From Streptomyces kurssanovii (GTDB taxonomy: Bacteria > Actinomycetota > Actinomycetes > Streptomycetales > Streptomycetaceae), in assembly GCF_014649695.1 (NCBI RefSeq), contig NZ_BMTN01000009.1, forward strand, positions 62,001-126,000: a stretch of DNA of 64,000 nucleotides. The letters are read 5' to 3'. The notes beneath the pieces were generated by a model. The model was not told where the DNA came from. It saw only the letters and a program-made list of their open reading frames with translations, and made no database searches. Made by a program: the position numbers and the translations under genes. Positions 1 to 7,989 of this stretch are shown in pieces. Position 1 is the first letter of the stretch; the number at the start of each line of letters is the position of its first letter.

Positions 1-2099
1 CTGCCGGAGTGACCGGCGTGCTCCGTGTCCGTGCCCGCGCCGCCCGCGAGCCGTGCCTCCTCGGCCTCGTAGAGCGTGACCTTCGGTCGACTTCCGGGCA
101 TGGCATTCAGTGTGTACCAGGCCTCCGTGCTCCACAGCGCTTCACCGCTCGCGGAGCTGAACGGGCGGGGTGAGCGCACATGGACCACCCGGTCGGGCTT
201 GAGACCGGGGATGACCAGGGTGACCTTCTTGCGGTCGGCGGACAGTACGGCGGAGTGCACGGTCAGCTTCTCCTCGTCCACCTTCGGGCCGCCGTACGAG
301 GGTGTGGGGACGTATCGCCACTGCTCGACCTGGTAGCGGGCGGCCAGCGTGTCGGCCGTGGCCTGGGACAGCGGCTCGGTGTATTCCAGCTCGAAGCCGT
401 TGGGCCTGGCGCGCATCGCCAGGATGTCGAAGGCGTCCTTCCCGTTCGGTGTCAGCTTCTGCAGGCCGTGGGTGAGCTTGCCCTCCTGGCCCCAGTTGCC
501 GCCCGTGCCCAGACCGCCGGCGTAGAGGGCGCCGTCCGGGCCCTGGCTGATCCGGTTGACGCCTGCCTCGAGTCCCTGGGTATGCCGGAACACGGCCCCC
601 TGGTCCTGGCCCTTCACCTTCTCCAGGAAGGCGCGCTGGAGACCGCCGTAGGTGACGTCGCCGAACAGCAGCTGCCCCGCGTAAGGGCCCTTCGTGAGGT
701 GGAGCGGTGTGCTGGGCGAGTTGGCGATCTGGTTCTGCGGCAGCCACAGCACGGGCTTGCTGACGGGGTTGGCGTCGAAGGGGCCGCCCGGGTTCGTGAA
801 GTGGTTGAAGAAGCGGTCCTGCTTGATCCGTACCAGTTTGGAGGCCGGCAGCCAGCCGCCCTGGTTGTCCGTCACGAAGATGTCGCCGCCGGGGCCCCAG
901 CCGATGCCGTTCGGGGTGCGCAGACCGCCCGCGACGTAGGACACCTCGCCCGTCTTCGCGTTCACCTTGACCGTGGTGCCGCGGTTGCGGGCGGGCTGCG
1001 GATCGGTCGTCGCGCCGCCGTAGTTGATGGCCACCGACAGGTTGAGGTAGAAGAACCCGTCGCGGTGGAGCAGGCCGAAGGCGAACTCGTGGAAGTTCCC
1101 GCCGAAGGGCCAGGTCGCCACCGTGCGCCGTTCGTCGACGACATCGTCACCGTCGACGTCGCTGAGCTCGGTCAGTTCGTGCTTCTGCGACACGTAGATC
1201 TTGCCGTCGACGGCCTTGATGCCCATCGGCTCCTTGAGGCCGCTCGCGACCTTCTTGACGGTCACCTCGTCCGGTCCGGTGTCATGGGTGACGTTGCCGA
1301 GGAGGTAGACCTCGCCCGCCGTGTTGTCGGTGCCTCCCCATGTGGTGACGGCGAGCCGGCCGTCGGGCAGCCAGTCCATGCCGGTGATCTGCGGCTCGAA
1401 GCCGGCCGGCCGCAGGTCGGTCAGGTCGTAGCCGGGGTGGACATCGGTCAGCGGCAGGCCGTCGCCGGGGGAGTCGGTGCCGCTCTCGCACTCCTTGCGG
1501 CCCGGGGCGGTCACGCGTACGACGCCGGCGTCGGTGCTCAGGACCGAGTTCGGCACGACGGAGAAGCCGGAAGCGCCTGGGGGCCGCCAGGCCAGCGTGA
1601 TCTGCTGGCCGCCGGTGCGGTCGAAGTGGTCGATCCGCAGCGCGTGGTGACCTGCCGTCAGTTCGACCGTGCCGTCCTTGGGTTCGGCGCCGTGCAGGCC
1701 GTCGTGGTCGATGACCGGCCTGTCGTCGATCAGCAGCCGTGAGCCGTCGTCGCTGGTCAGCCGGAAGGTGTAGGAGCCGTCCTGGGGAACGTCGATGTTG
1801 CCGATCACCTGGGACACGAAGTGGTCGCCGGCGCCGAAGTCGTCGGTGGAGCTCCAGTCGACCGTAGGCATCAACTTGTCGACGTTCGGCGTCTGTCCGG
1901 GCTTGATGGAGCAGATCTTGCTCATGGGCAGCTGTATGTCGAAGACGCGCAGGGTGACGCCGGGTTCCTGCGGTGGCAGGTCCTCTGCGGCGCCGGCCGC
2001 TGCGAAGGCCGGCGGCGATATCAGGCATCCGGCCAGGAACGAGGCGGCGACCAGGCCGGTCACCCGTCTGCGAAGTCGTTGGTGCAGCCGTGGATTCAT
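1..2099 (-). CDS. Secreted PA14 / glucose-sorbosone-dehydrogenase-like beta-propeller / CBM6 protein, C-terminus cut by window edge
   Basis: An uninterrupted reading frame of 699 codons runs from an ATG at 2099 off the left edge. Residues 1-34 form a Sec signal with an Arg-rich start and an A-F-A-A-A cleavage area. About residues 48-185 match a PA14 domain (TSDDGSRLLIDDRPVIDHDG region). About residues 230-600 are a beta-propeller of the glucose/sorbosone dehydrogenase type, with recurring W/P-N-G-I-G-W and D-G-A-L-Y-A-G blades. The last visible residues (YEAEEARLAGGA, then HAGHSG) open a family 6 carbohydrate-binding module. Such proteins are exported sugar-acting or sugar-binding proteins in actinomycetes; the substrate is not known. 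It is divergent from the GH109 gene and shares its 429-base control region, suggesting a joint role in polysaccharide attack. The catalytic assignment is by family only. Confidence 0.85.
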   Translation of the reverse strand, partial: MNPRLHQRLRRRVTGLVAASFLAGCLISPPAFAAAGAAEDLPPQEPGVTLRVFDIQLPMSKICSIKPGQTPNVDKLMPTVDWSSTDDFGAGDHFVSQVIGNIDVPQDGSYTFRLTSDDGSRLLIDDRPVIDHDGLHGAEPKDGTVELTAGHHALRIDHFDRTGGQQITLAWRPPGASGFSVVPNSVLSTDAGVVRVTAPGRKECESGTDSPGDGLPLTDVHPGYDLTDLRPAGFEPQITGMDWLPDGRLAVTTWGGTDNTAGEVYLLGNVTHDTGPDEVTVKKVASGLKEPMGIKAVDGKIYVSQKHELTELSDVDGDDVVDERRTVATWPFGGNFHEFAFGLLHRDGFFYLNLSVAINYGGATTDPQPARNRGTTVKVNAKTGEVSYVAGGLRTPNGIGWGPGGDIFVTDNQGGWLPASKLVRIKQDRFFNHFTNPGGPFDANPVSKPVLWLPQNQIANSPSTPLHLTKGPYAGQLLFGDVTYGGLQRAFLEKVKGQDQGAVFRHTQGLEAGVNRISQGPDGALYAGGLGTGGNWGQEGKLTHGLQKLTPNGKDAFDILAMRARPNGFELEYTEPLSQATADTLAARYQVEQWRYVPTPSYGGPKVDEEKLTVHSAVLSADRKKVTLVIPGLKPDRVVHVRSPRPFSSASGEALWSTEAWYTLNAMPGSRPKVTLYEAEEARLAGGAGTDTEHAGHSG

Positions 2100-2528
2100 G
2101 CATCCTCCCGGGCTCCCTGGCGGCGGGAGCACGTAACGGTGGTGAACGTGGACCACAACGCGGGGCGCGATCGGCCGGTGCCGATCCGGAGGTTCGGATG
2201 AAAACTCAGTGCAGTGGACGCGGTGCAGAGAGCCGAGAGCTCACAGGAGTGCGCCGCAAACCCTAGGAGCCTTTTGCTGACGCTGTCCATACTTCGTCAT
2301 CACTGAGAACAAACTCCGCCGCCGAGCAGGTGAAGTGACGGTGTGTCGGCTCGACGTGAGGGCCTGAGCGACGGAATTGACGCATTGTCACTTCTTGCGC
2401 CGAGGCCGGTTCGATGCTTGTTCTTGTTCGTAATGGCGCGCTTGCGAACATCCATTGACACCCATGTGTCAATCCCGCCAGAGTCTTCCCCGCCAGTGAT
2501 GCCGATCGCGGACCGAGGAGCGTTCCAT
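2100..2528. other. Divergent intergenic control region, 429 bases
   Basis: The stretch separates two secreted carbohydrate-active proteins read outward. No gene is supported in it. Besides the palindrome listed separately, it holds a weaker inverted repeat GTTCG (2426-2430) and CGAAC (2445-2449). The GH109 ribosome site GAGGAG lies at about 2515-2520, which decides the start at 2529 over in-frame ATGs further upstream. Confidence 0.6.
2454..2473. promoter_or_regulatory. Perfect palindromic operator upstream of the GH109 gene
   Basis: ATTGACAC and GTGTCAAT form perfect 8-base arms around CCAT. The left arm contains TTGACA, usable as a -35 box with CAGAGT at 2479-2484 (18-base gap) as a weak -10. 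A bound repressor would therefore cover the -35. The cognate regulator is not identifiable from the window. Confidence 0.6.
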
Positions 2529-3965
2529 ATGCCCGAAATTCCCGCAGTCTCACGCCGCTTGCTCCTGGGAGGGGCCCTCGCCACCGGCGCACTCGCGGCC
2601 GGTGTCGGCTCCGCACAGGCCGCCTCCGTCACAGAGGCCGCCACCGCCGTCGATCCCGCGCCGCGGCGCAGGCCGGGCCAGAAGTCGATGATCGACGTCG
2701 CCTTCGAGCCGTGTCGGACCGTCCGCGTGGGAGTCATAGGACTCGGCAACCGGGGACACGGGATGAGCGAGGGCTGGTCCGTCGTTCCCGGCTGCACCGT
2801 CACCGCCGTCTGCGACATCCGCGCCGAGCGCGCCAAGCGCACCGCCGACCGGCTGGTCGCCACGGGCAGGCCGCGCCCCGCCGAGTACGGCGGCTCGGAC
2901 GAGTCGTACGCCCGGATGCTGGAGCGCGACGACATCGACCTCGTCTACATCGCCACGCCCTGGGAGTTCCACTACGAGCAGGGCAGGGCCGCGCTGCTGG
3001 CCGGCAAGCACGTCATCGTCGAACTGCCCATCGCCACCGGACTGGAGGAGCTCTGGGACCTCGTCGACACCTCCGAGCGGACCCGCAGGCATCTGATCCT
3101 CTCGGAGAACTGCAGCTACGGCCGCAACGAGCTGGCCATGCTGAAGATGGCGCACGAGGGGCTCTTCGGCGACGTCACCAACGGGCACGGCGGCTACCTG
3201 CACGACCTGCGGGCCCTGCTGTTCTCCGACACCTACTACACCGACGCCTGGCGCCGCCTCTGGCACACCCGAAGCACCGCCTCCTTCTACGCGATGCACG
3301 GTCTGGCGCCGGTGGCCGCGGCCATGGACATCAACCGGGGGGACCGTATGACGGTGCTGCGCGCCACCGCGACCGAACCCAAGGGACTCGCCGACTACCG
3401 GGAGCGCTTCGTGCCGCGCTCGCACCCGTCGTGGCAGGAGACCTACATCAACGGCGACCTGGTCACCTGCCTGATCGACACGGCCAAGGGCCGGGTCATC
3501 AGGGCCGAGCACGACGTCAGCTCACCCCGGCCGTACAGCCGCATCAACTCCCTCGCCGGCAGCCGGGGCATCTTCGAGGACTACGCGGGCACCTCGACGA
3601 CCGGCGGACGCATCTACGTCGAGCCCGACCACAGCGGGCACTCCTGGCGCGACTTCGACACCTACCGCAAGGAGTTCGACCACTGGCTCTGGAAGAAGAT
3701 CGGCGACGATGCCGCGAACAACGGCGGCCACGGCGGCATGGACTACGTCCTGCAGTGGCGCACCGTCCAGCTGATGCGGGCGGGACTGGTCCCCGACATC
3801 GACGTCTACGACTCCGCCGCCTGGTGCGCGCCGGTGCCGCTCAGCGTCAAGTCCCTGGCCGCCGGCGGCCGTCCGGTCGAGGTTCCCGACTTCACCCGGG
3901 GTTCCTGGGTGAATCTCCGCACAGGTCTGGACTCCCGTACCTCCGAGATGCCCCCCGTCGCCTGA
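2529..3965 (+). CDS. Gfo/Idh/MocA-fold secreted glycosidase, GH109 alpha-N-acetylgalactosaminidase type
   Basis: 478 residues. A twin-arginine signal (S-R-R-L-L-L-G-G, residues 8-15) with an AxA site near 31 exports the folded protein. The NAD-binding motif G-L-G-N-R-G sits at 71-76. The A-T-P-W-E-F-H stretch near residue 142 and G-G-Y-L-H-D-L-R near 221 are hallmarks of GH109, a family that uses bound NAD+ to hydrolyse alpha-N-acetylgalactosaminides. Tat export fits, since the cofactor must be loaded in the cytoplasm. The ATG at 2529 has GAGGAG upstream, and the Tat motif lies right behind it. It is followed after 37 bases by a secreted NEW3 protein and, 2 kb on, by sugar-phosphate isomerase and aldolase genes. 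Substrate is inferred from family and context; other Gfo/Idh/MocA glycosidase specificities are possible. Confidence 0.8.
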   Translation: MPEIPAVSRRLLLGGALATGALAAGVGSAQAASVTEAATAVDPAPRRRPGQKSMIDVAFEPCRTVRVGVIGLGNRGHGMSEGWSVVPGCTVTAVCDIRAERAKRTADRLVATGRPRPAEYGGSDESYARMLERDDIDLVYIATPWEFHYEQGRAALLAGKHVIVELPIATGLEELWDLVDTSERTRRHLILSENCSYGRNELAMLKMAHEGLFGDVTNGHGGYLHDLRALLFSDTYYTDAWRRLWHTRSTASFYAMHGLAPVAAAMDINRGDRMTVLRATATEPKGLADYRERFVPRSHPSWQETYINGDLVTCLIDTAKGRVIRAEHDVSSPRPYSRINSLAGSRGIFEDYAGTSTTGGRIYVEPDHSGHSWRDFDTYRKEFDHWLWKKIGDDAANNGGHGGMDYVLQWRTVQLMRAGLVPDIDVYDSAAWCAPVPLSVKSLAAGGRPVEVPDFTRGSWVNLRTGLDSRTSEMPPVA

Positions 3966-4002
3966 GCTCACCGCTCGGGCGGACCGACAGAAGGAGCAGA
4001 CA

Positions 4003-4998
4003 GTGAGATCAGCCGGACGGATATCTTCTCTCAGAGCCATGGCGGTGGCGGCGGCACTGCTCGTTCCCGCGCCCGCCGCGGCCGCCGCCGAACCGGAGCC
4101 CGCGCCGGCTCCCGCAGCGACCGAGGTGACGATAGCGCCCGTCGACCTCGCGGGCCCGGCCATCTCGACGGTGAAGGTGACCGTCAAGAACGCCGGACCC
4201 GACCGCATGCGGTCCCTGAAGGTGTCGTTCGCCGGGCCGGTGGGCTGGGCGGTCCAGCCCTCGGTCCACAGCGTGGACGGCACCTTCGCCGCCGGAGCCA
4301 CGGCCGCCGCCGAGTTCCGCATCCAGGTGCCCGAGCCGCGGCCCGGATTCACCGTGCGGACCTTCACCGCCACGGCGACCTACAAGGGCGGCGACGGAGC
4401 CGGAACGGCGACGGCGACCCGCTCCCAGCGCAGCGGCACACCGCTGGCGGACCTCGCGGACGCCTACAACAACGTCGGCGTCACCGACGAGAGCAACACC
4501 GCGCCCGGCAATTACGACGGCGGCGGCAACAGCTTCTCCGCCCAGAAGCTCGCCGACGTCGGCCTGACCCCGGGCGCCACGGTACGGGCGCTGGGCGCCG
4601 AACTGACCTGGCCGGAGGCGGCCGCGGGGACCAAGGGCAACGTCTCGAGCGCCGGCCAGGCCGTCACCCTGAGCGGCCGGGGCAGCAAGCTGGTCCTCCT
4701 CGGCTCCGGTGTCGGCAGCGGCGCGACCGGAACGGCCACCGTCTACTACAAGGACGGCAGCACGGGCACCGGCTCGTTCGGCTTCCCCAACTGGTCGTTC
4801 GACCCGGCGAACGCCCACGGCGCGACGCTGGTCGCGTCCTCCGACGGCCGCAACCGGCAGAGCGGATACGGGAACGCGGGGATCGCCTACCGCATCTTCG
4901 CCCACTCGATCCCGCTCGACGCGACCAAGGAGGTCGACTTCGTGGTCCTGCCCGGCAACGGGAACATCCATGTCTTCGACATGGCCGTCGCTCCCTGA
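4003..4998 (+). CDS. Secreted NEW3-domain (alpha-galactosidase-associated) protein
   Basis: 331 residues from a GTG with AAGGAG just upstream. Residues 1-29 are a Sec signal ending in an Ala run. About 35-125 is an immunoglobulin-like NEW3 domain (V-T-V-K-N-A-G-P and F-R-I-Q-V-P strands). About 145-331 is a second beta-rich domain beginning D-A-Y-N-N-V-G-V-T-D-E-S-N, of the type found appended to secreted glycosidases. No catalytic domain is present, so a carbohydrate-binding or accessory role to the preceding GH109 enzyme is likely. Only 37 bases separate the two genes, so they are probably co-transcribed; a strong hairpin ends the unit. Confidence 0.72.
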   Translation: MRSAGRISSLRAMAVAAALLVPAPAAAAAEPEPAPAPAATEVTIAPVDLAGPAISTVKVTVKNAGPDRMRSLKVSFAGPVGWAVQPSVHSVDGTFAAGATAAAEFRIQVPEPRPGFTVRTFTATATYKGGDGAGTATATRSQRSGTPLADLADAYNNVGVTDESNTAPGNYDGGGNSFSAQKLADVGLTPGATVRALGAELTWPEAAAGTKGNVSSAGQAVTLSGRGSKLVLLGSGVGSGATGTATVYYKDGSTGTGSFGFPNWSFDPANAHGATLVASSDGRNRQSGYGNAGIAYRIFAHSIPLDATKEVDFVVLPGNGNIHVFDMAVAP

Positions 4999-5009
4999 GA
5001 ACCCCGGCC

Positions 5010-5048
5010 GTGTCCCCGGGCCCGCGTACCGCGCGGGCCCGGGGACAC
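5010..5048. terminator. Bidirectional terminator between convergent genes
   Basis: A perfect 17-base inverted repeat (5010-5026 with 5032-5048) encloses a 5-base loop. It sits between the stop of the NEW3 gene at 4998 and the stop of the DeoR gene at 5053, so it can serve both. Confidence 0.85.
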
Positions 5049-5052
5049 GTGG

Positions 5053-5850
5053 TCAGACGGCGTAGACCTTGATGCCCGCCTCACTGAGCCGGGCCGCCAT
5101 CTCGGAGGGGAGCGCGGAGTCGGTCACCAGCACATCGACGCGATCCAGGCCGCAGATCCTGGCGAAGGCGCGCCGGCCCATCTTGGACGAGTCGGTCACC
5201 ACGACGACCCGGCGCGCCCGCTCCGCGAACAGCCTGCTGATGCTCGCCTCGTCCTCCTGATGCGTCATCAGCCCCAACTGCGGATCCACTCCGTCGACCC
5301 CGAGGACGGCCACGTCCAGGACGACCTCGTTCAGCACGCCCACGGTCAGCGGGCCGACGAGCTCGTAGGTCTGCGGCCGGGCGACACCCCCGGTGACCAC
5401 GATCTTGATCTGAGGGCGTACGGCCAGCTCACCCGCGATGTTGAGCGCGTTGGTGACGACGGTCAGCGAAGGCGCGGTCATGTCGGGGAGATCCCGCCGC
5501 CCGCCGGCCGCCCGCAGCGCCAAGGCCCGCGCCACCTCGGTCGTGGTCGTGCCCCCGTTGAGGCCCACGACGTCACCCTCGCCGATCAGCTCGGCGACGG
5601 CCGCGGCGATGCGCTGCTTCTCGGAGGCGTGCCGGGACTGCTTGTAGCGCAGAGGAAGCTCGTAGGAGACACCGTGCGCGACGGCGCCGCCCCGGGTACG
5701 CACGAGCATCTGCTGCTCGGCGAGCTCGTCGAGATCCCTTCTGATGGTGGCCGGCGACACCTCGAGAGCCGTCGCCGCCTCCTCGACCTCCAGCTTGCCC
5801 TCGGCGGCCAGCAATTCCAGCAATCTGCTCCACCGCTCGTGCTTGGACAT
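5053..5850 (-). CDS. DeoR/GlpR-family transcriptional repressor
   Basis: 265 residues, the usual family length. The start M-S-K-H-E-R-W at 5850 is preceded by GGAGGAG. Residues 5-60 are the DeoR helix-turn-helix (V-S-P-A-T-I-R-R-D-L-D-E-L recognition helix). Residues 75-230 are the DeoRC sugar-phosphate sensor with the G-G-T-T-T-T-E-V-A ligand loop near 98-106. It is divergent from the SIS isomerase and aldolase genes, the classic position for a repressor of that pathway (compare AgaR). The inducer is presumably a phosphorylated amino sugar or ketose. Confidence 0.88.
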   Translation of the reverse strand: MSKHERWSRLLELLAAEGKLEVEEAATALEVSPATIRRDLDELAEQQMLVRTRGGAVAHGVSYELPLRYKQSRHASEKQRIAAAVAELIGEGDVVGLNGGTTTTEVARALALRAAGGRRDLPDMTAPSLTVVTNALNIAGELAVRPQIKIVVTGGVARPQTYELVGPLTVGVLNEVVLDVAVLGVDGVDPQLGLMTHQEDEASISRLFAERARRVVVVTDSSKMGRRAFARICGLDRVDVLVTDSALPSEMAARLSEAGIKVYAV

Positions 5851-5946
5851 GTGTCGGACTCCTCCGGGGCCTGGATCCTGCGCTCCCACACGCTAAGCGA
5901 CGCGGAGCGGCCACTTGCCCGAGGGGAGCATGCTGCTGGATACTGC

Positions 5947-5991
5947 GCAAGAGTGTGCTTGTAATTGCTCGGAAACTCCGCTGATCAAGCA
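5947..5991. promoter_or_regulatory. Candidate DeoR operator in the divergent spacer
   Basis: The A/T-richer part of the 241-base spacer carries GCAAG (5947-5951), TGCTTG (5956-5961) and an inverted CAAGCA (5986-5991). Repeated short half-sites spread over several helical turns are what DeoR-type repressors use. The assignment is by position and repetition only. Confidence 0.35.
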
Positions 5992-6091
5992 AAATCATGC
6001 AGGCGTCGCGGATCGGTGCAAAGAAGCCGCACCGGAGTCGCCCCTGTCCCCGTACGACGTCCCCCCACCCCTCACGAAGGAGCTCGTCACT

Positions 6092-7042
6092 TTGTCAGCC
6101 CACGGTTCCTCCCGTACCTCGGCCGAGATCGCCTCGCAGCCCGACGTCTGGCGGCAGGCGGCCCGGTCGCTCCCGCGGCATGCCGCAGCCCTTCCACGCC
6201 GGGGCGAGCGCGTCGCGGTCATCGGCTGCGGAACCTCCTGGTTCATGGCCCAGTCCTACGCCGTGCTCCGCGAGAACGGCGGCCACGGCGAGACGGACGC
6301 TTTCGCGGCCTCCGAGTTCCCGCACGGCCGCCGCTACGACCGCGTCCTCGCCATCACCAGGTCGGGCACCACGACAGAGGTCCTGGACCTGCTGCGGCGG
6401 GTGAAGGGCGCCGTGCCCACCGGCGCGATCACCGCCGACCCCACGACGCCCGTCATGCAGGCGGCCGACGCGGTCGCGGTCCTGGACTTCGCCGACGAGG
6501 AGTCCGTCGTCCAGACCCGGTTCGCCACCGCCAACCTCGCACTGCTGCGCGCCCATCTGGAGGCGGAGGACGCCCTGCCCGAGGGTGTACGCGTCCTCGA
6601 CCGGGCGATCGAGGACGCCGAGCGGGCCGTTGCCGAACCCCTCGACCCCGAGGTCTGCGCCGCCGAACAGTTCACCTTCCTCGGCACCGGCTGGACCTGC
6701 GGCCTGGCCCTCGAGGCGGGGCTGAAGATGCGTGAGGCGGCAGGCGCCTGGACCGAGGCGTACCCGGCGATGGAGTACCGGCACGGGCCGATCAGCATCA
6801 CCGGGCCGGGGCGCGTGGCATGGGCCTTCGGCCGGCTCCCGCACGGCCTCGCGGACGACGTCGCGCGGGTCGGCGGCACGCTGGTCGCCGGTTCCACGGA
6901 CAGCGGCCAGGACCTGGACCCGCTCGCCGACCTCGTGCGCGCCCAACGCCTCGCGGTCGCGCTCGCGGAAGCGCGCGGCCACAACCCCGACCGGCCCCGC
7001 AACCTCACCCGGTCCGTCGTCCTCGAGAACAGCCATGCCTGA
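6092..7042 (+). CDS. SIS-domain sugar-phosphate isomerase/deaminase (AgaS/GlmS-C type)
   Basis: 316 residues from a TTG at 6092, chosen because AAGGAG lies nine bases upstream and the N-terminus then matches the family; an earlier in-frame ATG would add an unconserved Cys-rich leader. The first SIS domain has G-C-G-T-S-W-F near 45-51 and the S-G-T-T-T-E phosphosugar loop near 91. The second SIS domain (about 190-235) has G-T-G-W-T-C-G-L-A and E-Y-R-H-G-P. The protein lacks the GlmS glutaminase half, so it should isomerise or deaminate an amino-sugar phosphate using no glutamine. With the GH109 enzyme upstream and the aldolase downstream, galactosamine-6-phosphate is a reasonable substrate (AgaS role). 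Glucosamine-6-phosphate or fructosamine derivatives remain possible. Confidence 0.82.
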   Translation: MSAHGSSRTSAEIASQPDVWRQAARSLPRHAAALPRRGERVAVIGCGTSWFMAQSYAVLRENGGHGETDAFAASEFPHGRRYDRVLAITRSGTTTEVLDLLRRVKGAVPTGAITADPTTPVMQAADAVAVLDFADEESVVQTRFATANLALLRAHLEAEDALPEGVRVLDRAIEDAERAVAEPLDPEVCAAEQFTFLGTGWTCGLALEAGLKMREAAGAWTEAYPAMEYRHGPISITGPGRVAWAFGRLPHGLADDVARVGGTLVAGSTDSGQDLDPLADLVRAQRLAVALAEARGHNPDRPRNLTRSVVLENSHA

Positions 7043-7089
7043 GTCGCGCGACCGCCGTTCCCGCCCGATCGTCACCGTGGAGGAAGTCC

Positions 7090-7989
7090 ATGCCGCTCAC
7101 GCCCACTGAGGACATCGTCCGCTCCGCGGTCCGAAGCGGCGTGGGCGTCGGAGCGTTCAACGTCGTGCAGCTCGAGCACGCGGAGGCCATCGTCGCCGGC
7201 GCGGAGGCCGCCGGCCGGCCCGTGATCCTTCAGATCAGTGAGAACACCGCCCGCTACCACGGGGCGCTGGAACCGATCGCGCTCGCGACCCTCGCCGTCG
7301 CCCGTGCCTCGAGCGCCCCCGTCGCCGTCCACCTCGACCACGCGGAATCGCCGGACCTGGTGCACCAGGCCGTCGAACTCGGTTTCACCTCCGTCATGTT
7401 CGACGCGTCGAAGCTGCCCTACGACGAGAACGTGGCGGCGACGGCGGAGATCACCGCCCACTGCCACGCCCGGAACGTCTGGGTGGAGGCGGAACTCGGC
7501 GAGGTCGGCGGCAAGGACGGCGCGCACGCACCCGGCGTTCGCACCGACCCGGCAGAGGCGCGGGAGTTCGTCGCCGCCACGGCCGTGGACGCCCTCGCGG
7601 TGGCCGTCGGCAGCTCGCACGCCATGCTCACCCGGGACGCGGTCCTCGACTTCGCTCTGATCACCCTGTTGCGGGACAGCGTGAGCGTCCCGCTGGTCCT
7701 GCACGGCTCCTCCGGCGTCGGTGACGAGGGACTCACCAAGGCCGTCGCGGCCGGCATGACGAAGGTCAACGTCTCCACCCACCTCAACAAGGCGTTCACC
7801 CGCGCCGCCCGCGCCTACCTCGACGCCCATCCGGAGACGGCCGACCCCCGCACGTACCTCGGTCCCGCCCGCGACGCCGTCGCCGCGGCCGTGGCCGGGC
7901 TGCTGGCCGTCCTGCACGTGGAGCGCCCGGGCGGGCACGCGGCGGCGGGAGCCGCGGTCACGGCAGTGGGGTCCCGCCTGTCGCGTTGA
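7090..7989 (+). CDS. Class II fructose/tagatose-bisphosphate aldolase (GatY/KbaY type)
   Basis: 299 residues, ATG preceded by GGAGGAAG. The zinc ligand motif H-L-D-H-A-E near 80-85 and the phosphate/zinc loop L-H-G-S-S-G-V near 203-209 mark the class II ketose-bisphosphate aldolases. It would cleave tagatose- or fructose-1,6-bisphosphate to DHAP and glyceraldehyde-3-phosphate. It lies 47 bases behind the SIS gene in the same operon, giving an isomerase-then-aldolase order. No dedicated kinase is seen next to it, so phosphorylation must be encoded elsewhere. Its last 32 bases overlap the convergent SDR gene. Confidence 0.85.
   Translation: MPLTPTEDIVRSAVRSGVGVGAFNVVQLEHAEAIVAGAEAAGRPVILQISENTARYHGALEPIALATLAVARASSAPVAVHLDHAESPDLVHQAVELGFTSVMFDASKLPYDENVAATAEITAHCHARNVWVEAELGEVGGKDGAHAPGVRTDPAEAREFVAATAVDALAVAVGSSHAMLTRDAVLDFALITLLRDSVSVPLVLHGSSGVGDEGLTKAVAAGMTKVNVSTHLNKAFTRAARAYLDAHPETADPRTYLGPARDAVAAAVAGLLAVLHVERPGGHAAAGAAVTAVGSRLSR

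Noticed and set aside
180-1742. Long open frame on the plus strand
   Set aside because: It is antisense to the secreted PA14/propeller gene, whose minus-strand product has a signal peptide and recognisable domains; the plus-strand product has none.
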